In this document: positions 15,225 through 24,578 of the stretch, in pieces
Position numbering within the stretch: position 1 is the stretch's first letter
Layout: the number at the start of each line of letters is the position of its first letter
Assembly: GCA_965201115.1 (NCBI GenBank)
Contig: OZ241745.1
Location: 3,534,001-3,598,000, forward strand
DNA: 64,000 nucleotides
Direction: 5' to 3'
From: JANQOH01 sp965201115
Lineage (GTDB): Bacteria > Pseudomonadota > Alphaproteobacteria > UBA7887
The notes under the pieces: model-generated
Database searches by the model: none
The model's input: the letters and a program-made list of their open reading frames with translations, nothing else
Told to the model about the DNA's origin: nothing
Made by a program: the position numbers and the translations under genes

Positions 15225-16311
15225 ACCGGATCGAGATGGCCGGGGCGGGCTTGGCGCCGCCGCCGCTGTCGAGGCGGTCGAGCACGCGGCGGGCGATGGC
15301 GACGAACGCCCGCGCCTGCGGGCTGTCGGGCGCCGAGGCGACGATGGGCCGTCCGCCGTCCGATGTTTCGCGGATCGCCGGGTCGAGCGGCGCCTCGCCG
15401 AGGAACGCCACGCCCATGTTCCCGGCGGTCTCGCGCGCGCCGCCGTGGCCGAAGATATGCGCGCGATCGCCGCAGTTCGGGCAGACGTAGTAGCTCATGT
15501 TCTCGACGATGCCGAGCGTGGGCACGCTTACCTTGCGGAACATCGCGAGGCCGCGGCGGGCGTCGAGCAGCGCGAGGTCCTGCGGCGTCGAAACGATTAC
15601 CGCGCCGGCGAGGTTCGCGCGCTGGGCCATGGTGAGCTGCGCGTCGCCGGTGCCGGGGGGCATGTCGACGACCAGCACGTCGAGCGCGCCCCAGCGCACA
15701 TCGCCGAGCATTTGCGCGAGCGCGCTTTGCACCATCGGGCCGCGCCAGACCACGGGCGTTTCCTCGTCCACCAGCAGGCCCATCGACATGCACGGGATTC
15801 CGTGGCTTCGCATCGGCTCGAGGGTCTTGCCGTCGGGCGAGGAGGGCTTGCCCGACAGGCCGAGCAGGCGGGGCTGCGACGGACCGTAGATGTCGGCGTC
15901 GAGCAGGCCGGCGCGCCGCCCCAGGCTTGCGATGCCGAGGGCGAGATTGACCGCGACGGTGGATTTGCCGACGCCGCCCTTGCCGCTCGCGACCGCGACG
16001 ATGGCGGCGACGTCGTCGGTTCCGGCGCCGCCGCGCGCGGGCGCGCCGCCCGCGCCGCGGCGTTCCGCGGTCAGCACGGCGGTCGCGGAGACGACGCCGG
16101 GCAGCGCGCGCGCCGCGTCTTCGCAGGCGCGGCGCACGTTCTCGAGCGCCTCGCGTTCTCCGGCGTCGATTTCGATCGCGAAGCCGACATGGCCGTTCTT
16201 GACGACGATCCCGGAAATCATGCCGAGTTCGACGACATTGCCGCCGCCGCGCGTGGGCACGGCGACCGATTTCAGGGCGCCGCGGACTGCGGCTTCGGCG
16301 ATTTCGGTCAT
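15223..16311 (-). CDS. apbC: iron-sulfur cluster carrier protein ApbC (Mrp/NBP35 family)
   Basis: A 362-residue P-loop ATPase that carries a 4Fe-4S cluster to target proteins. An N-terminal MIP18/DUF59-like domain (residues 1-85) precedes the ATPase core with the deviant Walker A SGKGGVGKST (near 110). Other motifs are LLDADIYGPSQP, VVDMPPGTGDAQLT and the cluster-binding CPNC motif (SYYVCPNCG). The length matches alphaproteobacterial orthologues. It is transcribed away from hflK, with a TATACGTATA palindrome at 16383-16392 in the shared promoter region. Confidence 0.96.
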   Translation of the reverse strand: MTEIAEAAVRGALKSVAVPTRGGGNVVELGMISGIVVKNGHVGFAIEIDAGEREALENVRRACEDAARALPGVVSATAVLTAERRGAGGAPARGGAGTDDVAAIVAVASGKGGVGKSTVAVNLALGIASLGRRAGLLDADIYGPSQPRLLGLSGKPSSPDGKTLEPMRSHGIPCMSMGLLVDEETPVVWRGPMVQSALAQMLGDVRWGALDVLVVDMPPGTGDAQLTMAQRANLAGAVIVSTPQDLALLDARRGLAMFRKVSVPTLGIVENMSYYVCPNCGDRAHIFGHGGARETAGNMGVAFLGEAPLDPAIRETSDGGRPIVASAPDSPQARAFVAIARRVLDRLDSGGGAKPAPAISIR

Positions 16312-16449
16312 GCTTGTCGAGTCCGGCCCCGGCGCCTATGCTGCGGGCGCGCCAGCGGCGAGGCGGCCGGCGGCGCGGAACGTATACGTATAGACCGCGC
16401 CGCCGCCGCGGCACAGGGCGCGCGGGCGCGAGCGAAAGGAAACGGCGTC

Positions 16450-17577
16450 ATGCCTTGGAACAATCAGGCCGGAGGGGGCGGCGGAGGCGGTCCCTGGGGG
16501 CCGCGCGGCGGCAATGGCGGAGGCGGCGGCCCGTGGGGCGGCGGCGGAAGCGGCGGCGGAGGGCAGCCCCAGGGGCCCGACCTTGCCGAAGCGATCCGCC
16601 GCGGCCAGGACCGCGTGCGCGGCATGTTGCCGGGCGGGCTCGGCGGCGCGGGTATCGCGTTGGCGGTCGCGGTGCTGCTCTTCCTGTGGGGCGCGAGCGG
16701 CGTTTATACGATCGCGCCGGAGGAACAGGGCCTCGTGCTCAGATTCGGCGAGCACCACCGCAACACCGCGCCGGGCCTCCACTGGCACTTGCCTTACCCC
16801 ATCGAGCGCGTCGAGAAGGTGCAAGTGCTCACCGTCCGCCGCATACAGATCGGCGACCACGACGGGCGCTCGTTCGAGGAAGAAAGCCTGATGCTCACGG
16901 GCGACGAAAACATCATCGACGTGAGCTTCATCGTGCAGTGGCAGGTCAAGGAGGCCGACAAGTTCTTTTTCAACGTGCGCAACCCGGACGAAACGGTAAA
17001 GGCGGCGGCGGAAAGCGCCATGCGCGAGGTGATCGGCCGTTCGGAGATCGCGTCGGCGCTTGCGGGCGGGCGCGAGCAGGTGGCGTCGGAGGCGCGCGAA
17101 CTGTTGCAGACGACGCTCGACGAATACGAATCGGGCATCGCCGTCACCGAGCTGCTGTTGCAGCGCGCCGATCCGCCGGCGGCGGTGATCGAGGCCTACC
17201 GCGACGTCCAGCGCGCGCGCGCCGACCTCGAGCGCGCGATCAACGAGGCGCAGGCCTATCGCAACAGCATCGTTCCCGCCGCCAACGGCCAGGCGGCGCA
17301 GCTGCGCAACGAGGCGGAGGCCTACAAGGAACAGGTGGTCAAGCGCGCCGAGGGCGCGGCGCAGCGTTTTGTCGCCGTGCATAACCAGTATGCGCAGGCC
17401 AAGGACGTCACGCGCCGCCGCATCTACCTGGAGACCCTCGAGGCGGTGCTGCGGCCCATGAACAAGATCGTCATCGACAGTGCGGCCGAGGGGGCCAGCG
17501 GAGTGGTGCCCTATCTGCCGCTGCCGGAGATACAACGGCGCGCCGAAGCCGGACGCGCGGCCGCGGGGACCCCGTAA
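16450..17577 (+). CDS. hflK: FtsH protease regulator HflK
   Basis: A 375-residue SPFH/prohibitin-family membrane protein. A Gly/Pro/Trp-rich cytoplasmic N-terminus (residues 1-50) is followed by one membrane helix (IALAVAVLLFLWGASGVYTI) and a periplasmic SPFH domain (QGLVLRFGEHHRNTAPGLHWHLPYPIE). It has a coiled-coil tail with RADLERAINEAQAYRN. With HflC it forms the large cage around the FtsH protease. The TAATG overlap with hflC shows coupled translation. Confidence 0.96.
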   Translation: MPWNNQAGGGGGGGPWGPRGGNGGGGGPWGGGGSGGGGQPQGPDLAEAIRRGQDRVRGMLPGGLGGAGIALAVAVLLFLWGASGVYTIAPEEQGLVLRFGEHHRNTAPGLHWHLPYPIERVEKVQVLTVRRIQIGDHDGRSFEEESLMLTGDENIIDVSFIVQWQVKEADKFFFNVRNPDETVKAAAESAMREVIGRSEIASALAGGREQVASEARELLQTTLDEYESGIAVTELLLQRADPPAAVIEAYRDVQRARADLERAINEAQAYRNSIVPAANGQAAQLRNEAEAYKEQVVKRAEGAAQRFVAVHNQYAQAKDVTRRRIYLETLEAVLRPMNKIVIDSAAEGASGVVPYLPLPEIQRRAEAGRAAAGTP

Positions 17578-18461
17578 TGAGCGGATTGTTGAAGATAACC
17601 GCGCTGGTTTTGGCCGCGGTCGCCGCCATCGTCATGTCGATGGCCCTCTTCACGGTGGAGCAGCGCGAGCAGGCGCTGATACTCCAGTTCGGCGAGTTCA
17701 AGCGCCAGGTGTCGGAACCGGGCCTGTACGCGAAGATCCCGTTCCTGCAGAATGTGCTGCGTTTCGACCGCCGCCTGCTCGATTTCGACGCTCCCGCCGA
17801 GGAGGTGATCGCCTCGGATCAGAAGCGCCTGGTGGTGGACGCCTATGCGCGCTACCGCATCGTCGAGCCGCTGCGCTACTACCAGACCGTGGGCGACGAG
17901 CGGCTGCTCAGGCCCCGGCTCGCCGCCATCATCAACTCGAACATCCGCCGCGTGCTCGGGCAGGTGCCGCTGCAAGCGGCGATTTCGGACGAACGCGCGG
18001 CGCTCATGCGCCAGATCACCGACAGCACGCGCGTGGAATCGGCGGCGTTCGGCATCGAGGTCAAGGACGTGCGCATCAAGCGCGCCGACCTGCCGACGGC
18101 GAACTCCGAGGCCGTCTTCCGCCGCATGCAGACCGAGCGCGAACAGGAGGCGGCGGAACTGCGCGCCGAGGGCAACCGCGCATCGCTGACCATACGGGCC
18201 GAGGCCGACCGCGAGCGCGTGGAAATCCTCGCCGAGGCCGAGCGCGATGCGCAGATCCTGCGCGGCGAAGGAGAGGCCGAATCGAACCGGATATTCGCCG
18301 ACGCGTTCGGCCGCGACCCGGATTTCTTCGGCTTCTACCGCTCGATGCAGGCGTTTCAGGAGGCCCTGGGCAGCGACGGAACGACCATGGTGCTGTCTCC
18401 GGACAGCGATTTCTTCCGCTGTTTCCGCGATATCGGCTGCGGCGCGGCGCCCGCGCCCTAG
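17577..18461 (+). CDS. hflC: FtsH protease regulator HflC
   Basis: A 294-residue partner of HflK. One N-terminal membrane helix (LVLAAVAAIVMSMALFTV) is followed by the SPFH domain (REQALILQFGEFKRQVSEPGLYAKIP) and the family marker FGIEVKDVRIKRADLP, then a coiled coil. The ATG shares one base with the hflK stop. Downstream are the DUF2065 and Do-protease genes in the usual proteobacterial order for envelope protein quality control. Confidence 0.96.
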   Translation: MSGLLKITALVLAAVAAIVMSMALFTVEQREQALILQFGEFKRQVSEPGLYAKIPFLQNVLRFDRRLLDFDAPAEEVIASDQKRLVVDAYARYRIVEPLRYYQTVGDERLLRPRLAAIINSNIRRVLGQVPLQAAISDERAALMRQITDSTRVESAAFGIEVKDVRIKRADLPTANSEAVFRRMQTEREQEAAELRAEGNRASLTIRAEADRERVEILAEAERDAQILRGEGEAESNRIFADAFGRDPDFFGFYRSMQAFQEALGSDGTTMVLSPDSDFFRCFRDIGCGAAPAP

Positions 18462-18484
18462 GGTCCGCCGCGCCGACGCGGGCC

Positions 18485-18748
18485 ATGTGGGAGCTACCGG
18501 TTTTGTTCGCGCTGGCCGGGGCGTGCTTCCTGGTCGCCTGGGCGAGCCCCGGCTCGGTGAATACATCCGACATCGGCGCCGGGCTGGCGATGATGCTGGT
18601 GTTCGAAGGGCTGTTGCTGGCGGTGTTTTCGCACCGCCTGCGCCGCATCGCCGAGGGGCTCGGCGACGTGCCGCCGGCGACGGTGCGTGTTACGGGGCTT
18701 TCGGCGGCGGCGTTGGGCGTTTTCGTCGTCTGGCTGATTCGGAGCTGA
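18485..18748 (+). CDS. DUF2065 (YjeT-like) inner-membrane protein
   Basis: An 87-residue protein with two membrane helices (LFALAGACFLVAWASPGSV and an end reading AALGVFVVWLI). The length and position right after hflC match DUF2065/YjeT proteins, which are often encoded there. The function is unknown. Its last codons and stop lie within an 11-bp tandem repeat, so the C-terminus is encoded by the repeat. Confidence 0.82.
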   Translation: MWELPVLFALAGACFLVAWASPGSVNTSDIGAGLAMMLVFEGLLLAVFSHRLRRIAEGLGDVPPATVRVTGLSAAALGVFVVWLIRS

Positions 18749-18790
18749 TTCGCAACCGATTCGGAGCCGATTCGCAATCGATTCGCAACC
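18736..18790. repeat. 11-bp tandem repeat, five units, overlapping a stop codon
   Basis: Five exact-length units alternate between GATTCGGAGCT/C and GATTCGCAACC/ATC. The array starts inside the last codons of the DUF2065 gene and runs into the gap before the Do protease. A gain or loss of units would not change the stop, which lies in the first unit boundary. Confidence 0.85.
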
Positions 18791-18883
18791 GGGGCGCCGG
18801 AGCGGCGGCACCCTTGAAAATCCGCGCCCGCGGCCCCAGTTTGGCGCGGCGGGCGCGACGCGGGGAAGCAAGGAGATCGACAC

Positions 18884-20371
18884 ATGACGCCGACACGATT
18901 TTTGCCGTCGCTTTCGTCGGTTGCGCCGCCGGTTTTCGGCGCCGCGCTGGCGCTTGCCGCGCCGGGCGTTGCGGCGGCGCACGAGGCGCCGCCGGATTTC
19001 GCCGACCTGGCCGAGCGCCTTGCGCCGTCGGTGGTCAGCATCTCGACGAGCCAGCAACCGCAGGCCGGCGGCGCGCCGCGCATGCCGCCGGGCTCGCCGT
19101 TCGAGGAGTTCTTCCGCGACTATTTCGAGCGCCGCGGCGAGGAGCGCGAGCAGCAGCCGCAGCAGCGCCCGGTCCCGCGCGCCAGTTCCCTCGGTTCGGG
19201 CTTCGTGGTGGATGCGGAGGGTTACATCGTCACCAACAACCACGTCATCGCCGATGCGTCCGAGATCGTCGTCACCTTTTCCGACGGCGAATCGCTTTCG
19301 GCGACCCTGGTGGGGCGCGACCCCAAGACCGACATGGCGGTGCTGAAGGTGGAGCCCGAGACCCCCCTCGCGGCGATCGTCTGGGGCGATTCCGATACCG
19401 CGCGGGTCGGCAACTGGGCGGTGGCGATCGGCAACCCCTTCGGCCTCGGCAACACGGTTACCGCCGGCATCGTCTCGGCCCGCGCGCGCGATATCAACTC
19501 GGGCCCGTTCGACGACTTCATACAGACCGACGCGTCGATCAACCGCGGCAATTCCGGCGGCCCGCTGTTCGACCTCGACGGCAAGGTCATCGGCATCAAC
19601 ACCGCCATTTATTCGCCGTCGGGCGGCAGCGTGGGCATCGGTTTCGCCGTGCCGTCGAATCTCGCGCGCAATGTGGTGTCGCAGCTGCGCCGGTTCGGCG
19701 AGACGCGGCGCGGCTGGCTCGGCGTGCGCATCCAGACGGTCACCGACGATCTCGCCGAGAGTCTCGGCCTCGACGACGCGGCCGGCGCGCTGGTCGCCAG
19801 CGTCGCGGCCGACAGCCCCGCCGCCGAGGCCGGGGTGGAGGCCGGCGACGTTATCCTGCGTTTCGACGGCAAGACGGTGGAAACCATGCGCCGCCTGCCG
19901 CGAATCGTCGCAGAAACCGAGATCGGCAGGGCGGTCGGGATGGTTCTCTGGCGCGGCGGGCAGGAGGTCGACGTGCAGGTCACCGTGGGCCGGCTCGACG
20001 AAGGCGAGGTGCGCGCCGCGGCCCTGACCCCGGCCGAGCCGGAGGAGGCGGAGCCTCCGATGATCGGCGAAGTTCCCGAGCTCGGCCTCACCTTGTCGGC
20101 GTTGACCGACGAGCTGCGCGGCGAGTTCGAAATCGACGGCGACGCCGAGGGCGTCATGGTGGTCGATGTGGACGCGGCGTCGGACGCGGCGCAAAAGGGC
20201 TTGCAGCCCGGCGACATCATCATCGAGGTCAGCCAGGAACAGGTCTCCACCCCCGCCGAAGTGGCGGAGAAGATCGAGAAGCGTCAAGCGGAGGAAAAGA
20301 ATACGGTGCTGCTGCTGCTCGACCGCAAGGGCGACCTGCAGTTCGTCGCCGTGCGTCTGCTCGCGGGCTAA
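18884..20371 (+). CDS. degP: periplasmic Do-type serine protease/chaperone (DegP/MucD)
   Basis: A 495-residue HtrA protease with a signal peptide (to about residue 30), a trypsin-like domain and two PDZ domains (about 275-365 and 395-490). The complete triad is visible: His in TNNHVI, Asp in DPKTDMAVLK and Ser in NRGNSGGPL. It degrades or refolds damaged envelope proteins. A good AAGGAG ribosome site precedes the ATG. It is last in the hflK-hflC-DUF2065 cluster. It provides the reference for the dead homologue at 1171-2148. Confidence 0.95.
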   Translation: MTPTRFLPSLSSVAPPVFGAALALAAPGVAAAHEAPPDFADLAERLAPSVVSISTSQQPQAGGAPRMPPGSPFEEFFRDYFERRGEEREQQPQQRPVPRASSLGSGFVVDAEGYIVTNNHVIADASEIVVTFSDGESLSATLVGRDPKTDMAVLKVEPETPLAAIVWGDSDTARVGNWAVAIGNPFGLGNTVTAGIVSARARDINSGPFDDFIQTDASINRGNSGGPLFDLDGKVIGINTAIYSPSGGSVGIGFAVPSNLARNVVSQLRRFGETRRGWLGVRIQTVTDDLAESLGLDDAAGALVASVAADSPAAEAGVEAGDVILRFDGKTVETMRRLPRIVAETEIGRAVGMVLWRGGQEVDVQVTVGRLDEGEVRAAALTPAEPEEAEPPMIGEVPELGLTLSALTDELRGEFEIDGDAEGVMVVDVDAASDAAQKGLQPGDIIIEVSQEQVSTPAEVAEKIEKRQAEEKNTVLLLLDRKGDLQFVAVRLLAG

Positions 20372-20418
20372 CGGCCCGCCGCGAAAGCGCGCCGCCCGCG
20401 GCGGCGCGCGCCGCGCCC

Positions 20419-21204
20419 ATGCGAATCGCAACATGGAACGTCAATTCGGTGCGGCTGCGCGGCGAGGCGTTGGCGCGCCTGATCGCCGAGCGCGCGCCCG
20501 ACGTGCTGTGCCTGCAGGAGACCAAGGTCGCCGACGAGCTCTTCCCGCACGAAATGTTCGCCGATCTCGGCTACCCCCACCGCCTGACCTACGGCCAAAA
20601 GGGGTATCACGGCGTCGCCATAGCGAGCCGCATCGCCTTCTCGCGGCCCGAACGGCGCGACTGGTGGGGCAAGGCCGAGGCGCGCCATGTTTCGGTGCGG
20701 CTGCCGGGCGGCGTCGAGCTGCATAATTTCTACATCCCCGCCGGCGGCGACATTCCCGACCCGCAAGCGAACCCGAAATTCGCCCACAAGCTCGGGATGC
20801 TGGAGGAACTCGCGTCGTGGTTCGGGGGCGCGGAGCATCCCCCGCTTCAGGTGCTTGCCGGCGACCTCAACATCGCGCCGCTGGAGACCGACGTATGGTC
20901 GCACAAGCAGTTGCTGAAGGTAGTAAGCCACACGCCGGTCGAGGTCGCGGCGCTCGCGGCGCTGCGCGAATCGCGCGACTGGACCGACGCGGTGCGGCAT
21001 TTCATCCCGCCGGAGGAGCGCCTCTACAGTTGGTGGAGCTATCGCGCGCGCGACTGGTCGGCGAGCGACAGGGGCCGCCGCCTGGACCATATCTGGGTGA
21101 CGCCGCCGCTGCGCGGCCGCCTCGCGGCGGCGGAAGTTCTGCGCGACGCGCGCGGTTGGGGACGGCCCTCCGACCACGCGCCGGCGCTTGTCGATATCGC
21201 GTAG
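20419..21204 (+). CDS. xthA: exodeoxyribonuclease III
   Basis: A 261-residue Mg-dependent AP endonuclease/3'-5' exonuclease for base-excision repair. All family motifs are present: TWNVNSVR at the N-terminus, LQETK, the catalytic Tyr region NFYIPAGGD, GDLNIAP, RRLDHIWV and PSDHAPALVDIA at the C-terminus. It follows the Do protease by 47 bp on the same strand and converges with the response regulator gene. Confidence 0.95.
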   Translation: MRIATWNVNSVRLRGEALARLIAERAPDVLCLQETKVADELFPHEMFADLGYPHRLTYGQKGYHGVAIASRIAFSRPERRDWWGKAEARHVSVRLPGGVELHNFYIPAGGDIPDPQANPKFAHKLGMLEELASWFGGAEHPPLQVLAGDLNIAPLETDVWSHKQLLKVVSHTPVEVAALAALRESRDWTDAVRHFIPPEERLYSWWSYRARDWSASDRGRRLDHIWVTPPLRGRLAAAEVLRDARGWGRPSDHAPALVDIA

Positions 21205-21235
21205 CCGCGGGCGGCGGAGAGGCGCCTCGCCGCCT

Positions 21236-21934
21236 TCAGCGCGCGAGGCGGTATCCGCCCTGTTCGGTGACGAGAATCCGCGCGCGCGACGGGTCGCGCT
21301 CGATCTTCTGGCGCAGGCGGTAGATATGCGTCTCCAGCGTATGCGTGGCGATGGCCGCGTTGTAGCCCCACACTTCGTTGAGCAGCACCGCGCGCTCCAC
21401 CGCCTTGTCGCCCGCGCGGTAGAGGAACTTGAGAATCGTGGTTTCCTTTTCCGTGAGGCGGATTTTCCGTTCCGTTTCGCGGTCGATCAGCACTTTTCCG
21501 CCGGGCCGGAAACTGTAGCGGTCGATCTGGAACTCCGCGTCGTCGGTGAGTTCGTACTGGCGCAGCTGGGCGCGCACGCGCGCAAGCAGGACGCCGAGCC
21601 GGAAGGGCTTGACGATGTAGTCGTTGGCGCCGGAATCGAGGCCCAGGATCGTGTCGGCCTCGGTGCCGGAGCCCGTGAGGATGATGATCGGCAGGCTGAC
21701 GCCGTCGCGCCGCAGTATGCGGCAGATGTCGCGCCCGTCCATGTCCGGCAGGCCGATGTCGAGCAATATCAGGTCGAAGCGCCGCGTTCGCGCCAGTTCG
21801 AGCGTTTCCGCCCCGGTTGCGGCCTCGACCGTTTCGAACTCCTCATGCAGCCGCAACTGTTCCGCGAGCGATTCGCGCAGCGGTTCGTCGTCCTCGACCA
21901 GTAATATGCGTTTCGCTTTCGCGGTCGCGGTCAT
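21236..21934 (-). CDS. OmpR-family two-component response regulator (orphan)
   Basis: A 232-residue regulator. The receiver domain (residues 9-120) has the acidic pair EDD, phospho-acceptor Asp in LILLDIGLPDMDG, Thr in IIILTGSG and Lys in YIVKPFR. The C-terminal winged helix (135-230) has KIRLTEKETTILKFLYRA and LETHIYRLRQKIE. No histidine kinase is encoded nearby, so its sensor is elsewhere. It diverges from ribA with about 110 bp between the starts. The target genes are unknown. Confidence 0.93.
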   Translation of the reverse strand: MTATAKAKRILLVEDDEPLRESLAEQLRLHEEFETVEAATGAETLELARTRRFDLILLDIGLPDMDGRDICRILRRDGVSLPIIILTGSGTEADTILGLDSGANDYIVKPFRLGVLLARVRAQLRQYELTDDAEFQIDRYSFRPGGKVLIDRETERKIRLTEKETTILKFLYRAGDKAVERAVLLNEVWGYNAAIATHTLETHIYRLRQKIERDPSRARILVTEQGGYRLAR

Positions 21935-22042
21935 TCTCGCTCGCTTTCCCGCCCCCTCGCGGCCGCAGTTTACCGCGCGGCCGGCGGGCGGCAAGGGGGT
22001 GGCGCCGCGCGCGGCGCGGTTTATACAGGGGGCGCCGCCGCA

Positions 22043-23218
22043 ATGGCGGGCGGCCCATCTTTCGAGCGAGCGACAGTGACCCACCCACGGACCGAGACTT
22101 CGCCGCGGGGCGGGGAGATTCCGCGCGCCGCGTTTGCCGTCGACCGCGCGCTGGGCGACTTGCGCCGCGGCGGCGCCGTTGCGCTGGCTGATGGCGCCGG
22201 CGGCGCGTCCGCCGTGCTCTCCGCCGAATATGCGACGCCCGAAGGGCTGGCTTTCTTCGCCGCGCTGCCCGGCGCGCGCGCGCGCCTGGCGCTGGCGGCG
22301 CGGCGCGCGCGCGCGCTCGGCCTGGCCGCGGCGGGCGACGCCGCCGCCATTGCGTTGCCCCTGCCGGCGCCGCTCGACGCCGAGCGGATTCGGCTGCTTG
22401 CCGACCCCACCGGACCGGAGGGCGCGAGCGCCGCGGCGGCGCGCGGCGCACGGGCGGAAGCCGCGGATGCGCGCGAAGAGGGCGCGGTCGCGCTCGTCAA
22501 GCTCGCCGGTTTGCTGCCCGCGGCGCTCGCCGCCCCGCTCGCCGCGCCGGCGGAATGGGCGCGGCGCAACGACGCGATGACGGTGGCGCTCGCCGACATC
22601 GCGCGCTACCGCGGCGCCGCCGAATCGGCGCTTCGGCGCGTCGGCGAGGCGCGGGTCCCCCTGCCCGGCGCCGAGGATACGACCCTGGTCGCGTTCCGCC
22701 CCGCCGACGGGGGCAACGAGTATCTCGCCATCGTCGTCGGCCGGCCCGACCCGGCGCGGCCGGTGCTTGCGCGCGTGCATTCGCAGTGCTTCACGGGCGA
22801 CCTGCTCGACAGCCTGCGCTGCGACTGCGGCGATCAGCTGCGCGGCGCCGTGCGGCGCATCGCCGAGGCGGGCGCGGGCGTCGTCCTCTATCTCGCGCAA
22901 GAGGGCCGCGGCATCGGGCTGGTCAACAAGCTGCGCGCCTACACGCTCCAGGACCGCGGCTACGACACATTCGACGCCAACGAAACGCTCGGTTTCGACG
23001 CCGACGAACGGCGCTACCGCGCGGCGGCGGAGATGCTGCGCCTGCTCGGCTACCGGCGCGTGCGCCTGATGACCGGCAATGCCGACAAGATCGCGGCGTT
23101 GCGCCGCTTCGGCATCGACGTCGCCGAGCGCGTTCCGCACGGCTTTCCCGCCAACCCTCACAACGCGCGCTATCTTGCGGCCAAGGCGTCGCGCGGCGCC
23201 GGCCCGATTCGCGATTGA
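22043..23218 (+). CDS. ribA: GTP cyclohydrolase II with degenerate N-terminal extension
   Basis: A 391-residue first enzyme of riboflavin synthesis, opening GTP with loss of formate. The C-terminal 190 residues are a canonical RibA domain. They hold the zinc cysteines in HSQCFTGDLLDSLRCDCGDQL (here split as SQCFTG and RCDCGD), the EGRGIGL loop, FDANETLGF and RLMTGNADK. The N-terminal 200 residues resemble the RibB (DHBP synthase) fold in layout but keep none of its catalytic acidic motifs, as in other alphaproteobacterial RibA proteins. An in-frame GTG at 22076 is a possible alternative start. Confidence 0.93.
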   Translation: MAGGPSFERATVTHPRTETSPRGGEIPRAAFAVDRALGDLRRGGAVALADGAGGASAVLSAEYATPEGLAFFAALPGARARLALAARRARALGLAAAGDAAAIALPLPAPLDAERIRLLADPTGPEGASAAAARGARAEAADAREEGAVALVKLAGLLPAALAAPLAAPAEWARRNDAMTVALADIARYRGAAESALRRVGEARVPLPGAEDTTLVAFRPADGGNEYLAIVVGRPDPARPVLARVHSQCFTGDLLDSLRCDCGDQLRGAVRRIAEAGAGVVLYLAQEGRGIGLVNKLRAYTLQDRGYDTFDANETLGFDADERRYRAAAEMLRLLGYRRVRLMTGNADKIAALRRFGIDVAERVPHGFPANPHNARYLAAKASRGAGPIRD

Positions 23219-23312
23219 CCGCGGGCGCGCGCCGCCCCTGCCCCGCCGGTTGCGCGCGGGGCCGCGCCCGCCTATGCTCGGCGGGAAAGGCGGCAAGCAC
23301 GCGGAGCGAACC

Positions 23313-23762
23313 ATGAGCAGGGAACAGTCGCGGGTCGAACGCTTGTGCATCGAGAAGGGCCTGAAGATGACCGACCAGCGCCGGGTCATCGCGCAGGTCA
23401 TCTCGGAGTCCGCCGACCACCCGGACGCCAACGCCGTGTACCGCCGCGCGACGCGCCTCGATTCGCGTATCAGCATGGCGACGGTCTATCGCACCGTGCG
23501 GTTGTTCGAGGAGGCGCGGGTTCTCGAACGGCACGATTTCGGCCACGGCCGCGCGCGCTACGAAGAAGCGGCCACCGAACATCACGACCACCTCATCGAC
23601 GTCTCGTCCGGCAAGGTGCTCGAGTTCCGCAACGACGAAATCGAGCGGCTGCAATCGGAGGTCGCCGCCGAACTGGGCTACCGGCTGGTCGGCCACCGGC
23701 TCGAGCTCTACGGCGAGCCGCTCGAACGCGGCGGCGACCCGGTCGCGCGCGGTCGGCCATGA
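23313..23762 (+). CDS. fur: Fur-family metal-responsive repressor
   Basis: A 149-residue regulator. The winged helix at residues 15-85 has TDQRRVIAQVI and ISMATVYRTVRLFEE. The metal-binding dimerisation domain has EEAATEHHDHLIDVSSGKVLEF. The structural CxxC zinc site of enterobacterial Fur is absent, as in alphaproteobacterial Fur/Mur proteins, so it may sense iron or manganese. Its stop overlaps the olsB-like start (ATGA), which makes it the first gene of a long rightward operon ending at lnt. Confidence 0.93.
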   Translation: MSREQSRVERLCIEKGLKMTDQRRVIAQVISESADHPDANAVYRRATRLDSRISMATVYRTVRLFEEARVLERHDFGHGRARYEEAATEHHDHLIDVSSGKVLEFRNDEIERLQSEVAAELGYRLVGHRLELYGEPLERGGDPVARGRP

Positions 23763-24562
23763 GCGCCGCCGAGGTTTTCGAAGATCCGTTCGAGGGCATC
23801 CACGCCGGCAGCCTCGAGGTTCGCCTCGCGACCTCCGACGCCGAGATCGACGCCGCCCAGGCCCTGCGCTACCGCGTCTTCTACGAAGAGATGGACGCCG
23901 CGCCGAGCCCGGAGGCCGCGCGCGCGCGCCGCGACATCGACGCCTTCGACCCCTACTGGGACCACCTGCTGGTCATCGATCGCGATTCCGCCGCCGCGCG
24001 CCCGTCGATCGTCGGCGCCTACCGCATCAACCGCCGCAGCGAGGCCGAGAAACACGGCGGCTTCTACACCGCCGGCGAATACGACATCGCGCCCCTGCTC
24101 GCGCTGCGCGGCGAGATCATGGAGCTCGGCAGGTCCTGCGTCGATCGCGAATACCGCAACCGCGCCACCATGGCGCTGCTGTGGCGCGGCATCGCCGCCT
24201 ATGTGTTCTATTACGACGTCAAGCTCATGTTCGGCTGCGCGAGTCTGCCGGGGGTGAACGCCGACCGGCTGGCGCTGCCGCTCTCCTATCTGCACGGCCG
24301 CCACTTGGCGCCGCCCGACATCCGCCCGCGCGCGCTCGCCGCGCGGTACACCGCGATGGACCGGATGCCGATCGGGGAGGCGGACGTGCGCGCGGCGCGG
24401 CTGGCGCTGCCGCCGCTGATCAAGGGTTATCTCCGTCTCGGCGGCTTCGTCGGCGACGGCGCGGTCATCGACCGCCAGTTCCGCACCGTGGACGTTTGCA
24501 TCGTGGTGAAAACCGAGCTGGTGACGGCGCGCTATCTCCGGCATTACGGCTACGCGCTGTAG
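23759..24562 (+). CDS. olsB: OlsB-type N-acyltransferase
   Basis: A 267-residue GNAT-fold acyltransferase of the ornithine-lipid family, which transfers a 3-hydroxyacyl chain from acyl carrier protein to the amino group of ornithine. Visible markers are LRYRVFYEEMDA, DHLLVIDRD, VGAYRINRRSEAEKHGGFYTAGEYDI, IMELGRSCVDREYRNRATM and GGFVGDGAVIDRQF near the end. The start overlaps fur by 4 bp. The next gene is a PlsC-type acyltransferase, so the pair could make ornithine lipid in two steps. That pathway assignment follows from the family and the pairing. Confidence 0.88.
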   Translation: MSAAEVFEDPFEGIHAGSLEVRLATSDAEIDAAQALRYRVFYEEMDAAPSPEAARARRDIDAFDPYWDHLLVIDRDSAAARPSIVGAYRINRRSEAEKHGGFYTAGEYDIAPLLALRGEIMELGRSCVDREYRNRATMALLWRGIAAYVFYYDVKLMFGCASLPGVNADRLALPLSYLHGRHLAPPDIRPRALAARYTAMDRMPIGEADVRAARLALPPLIKGYLRLGGFVGDGAVIDRQFRTVDVCIVVKTELVTARYLRHYGYAL

Positions 24563-24578
24563 CGCCGGGCGCGCCGCG

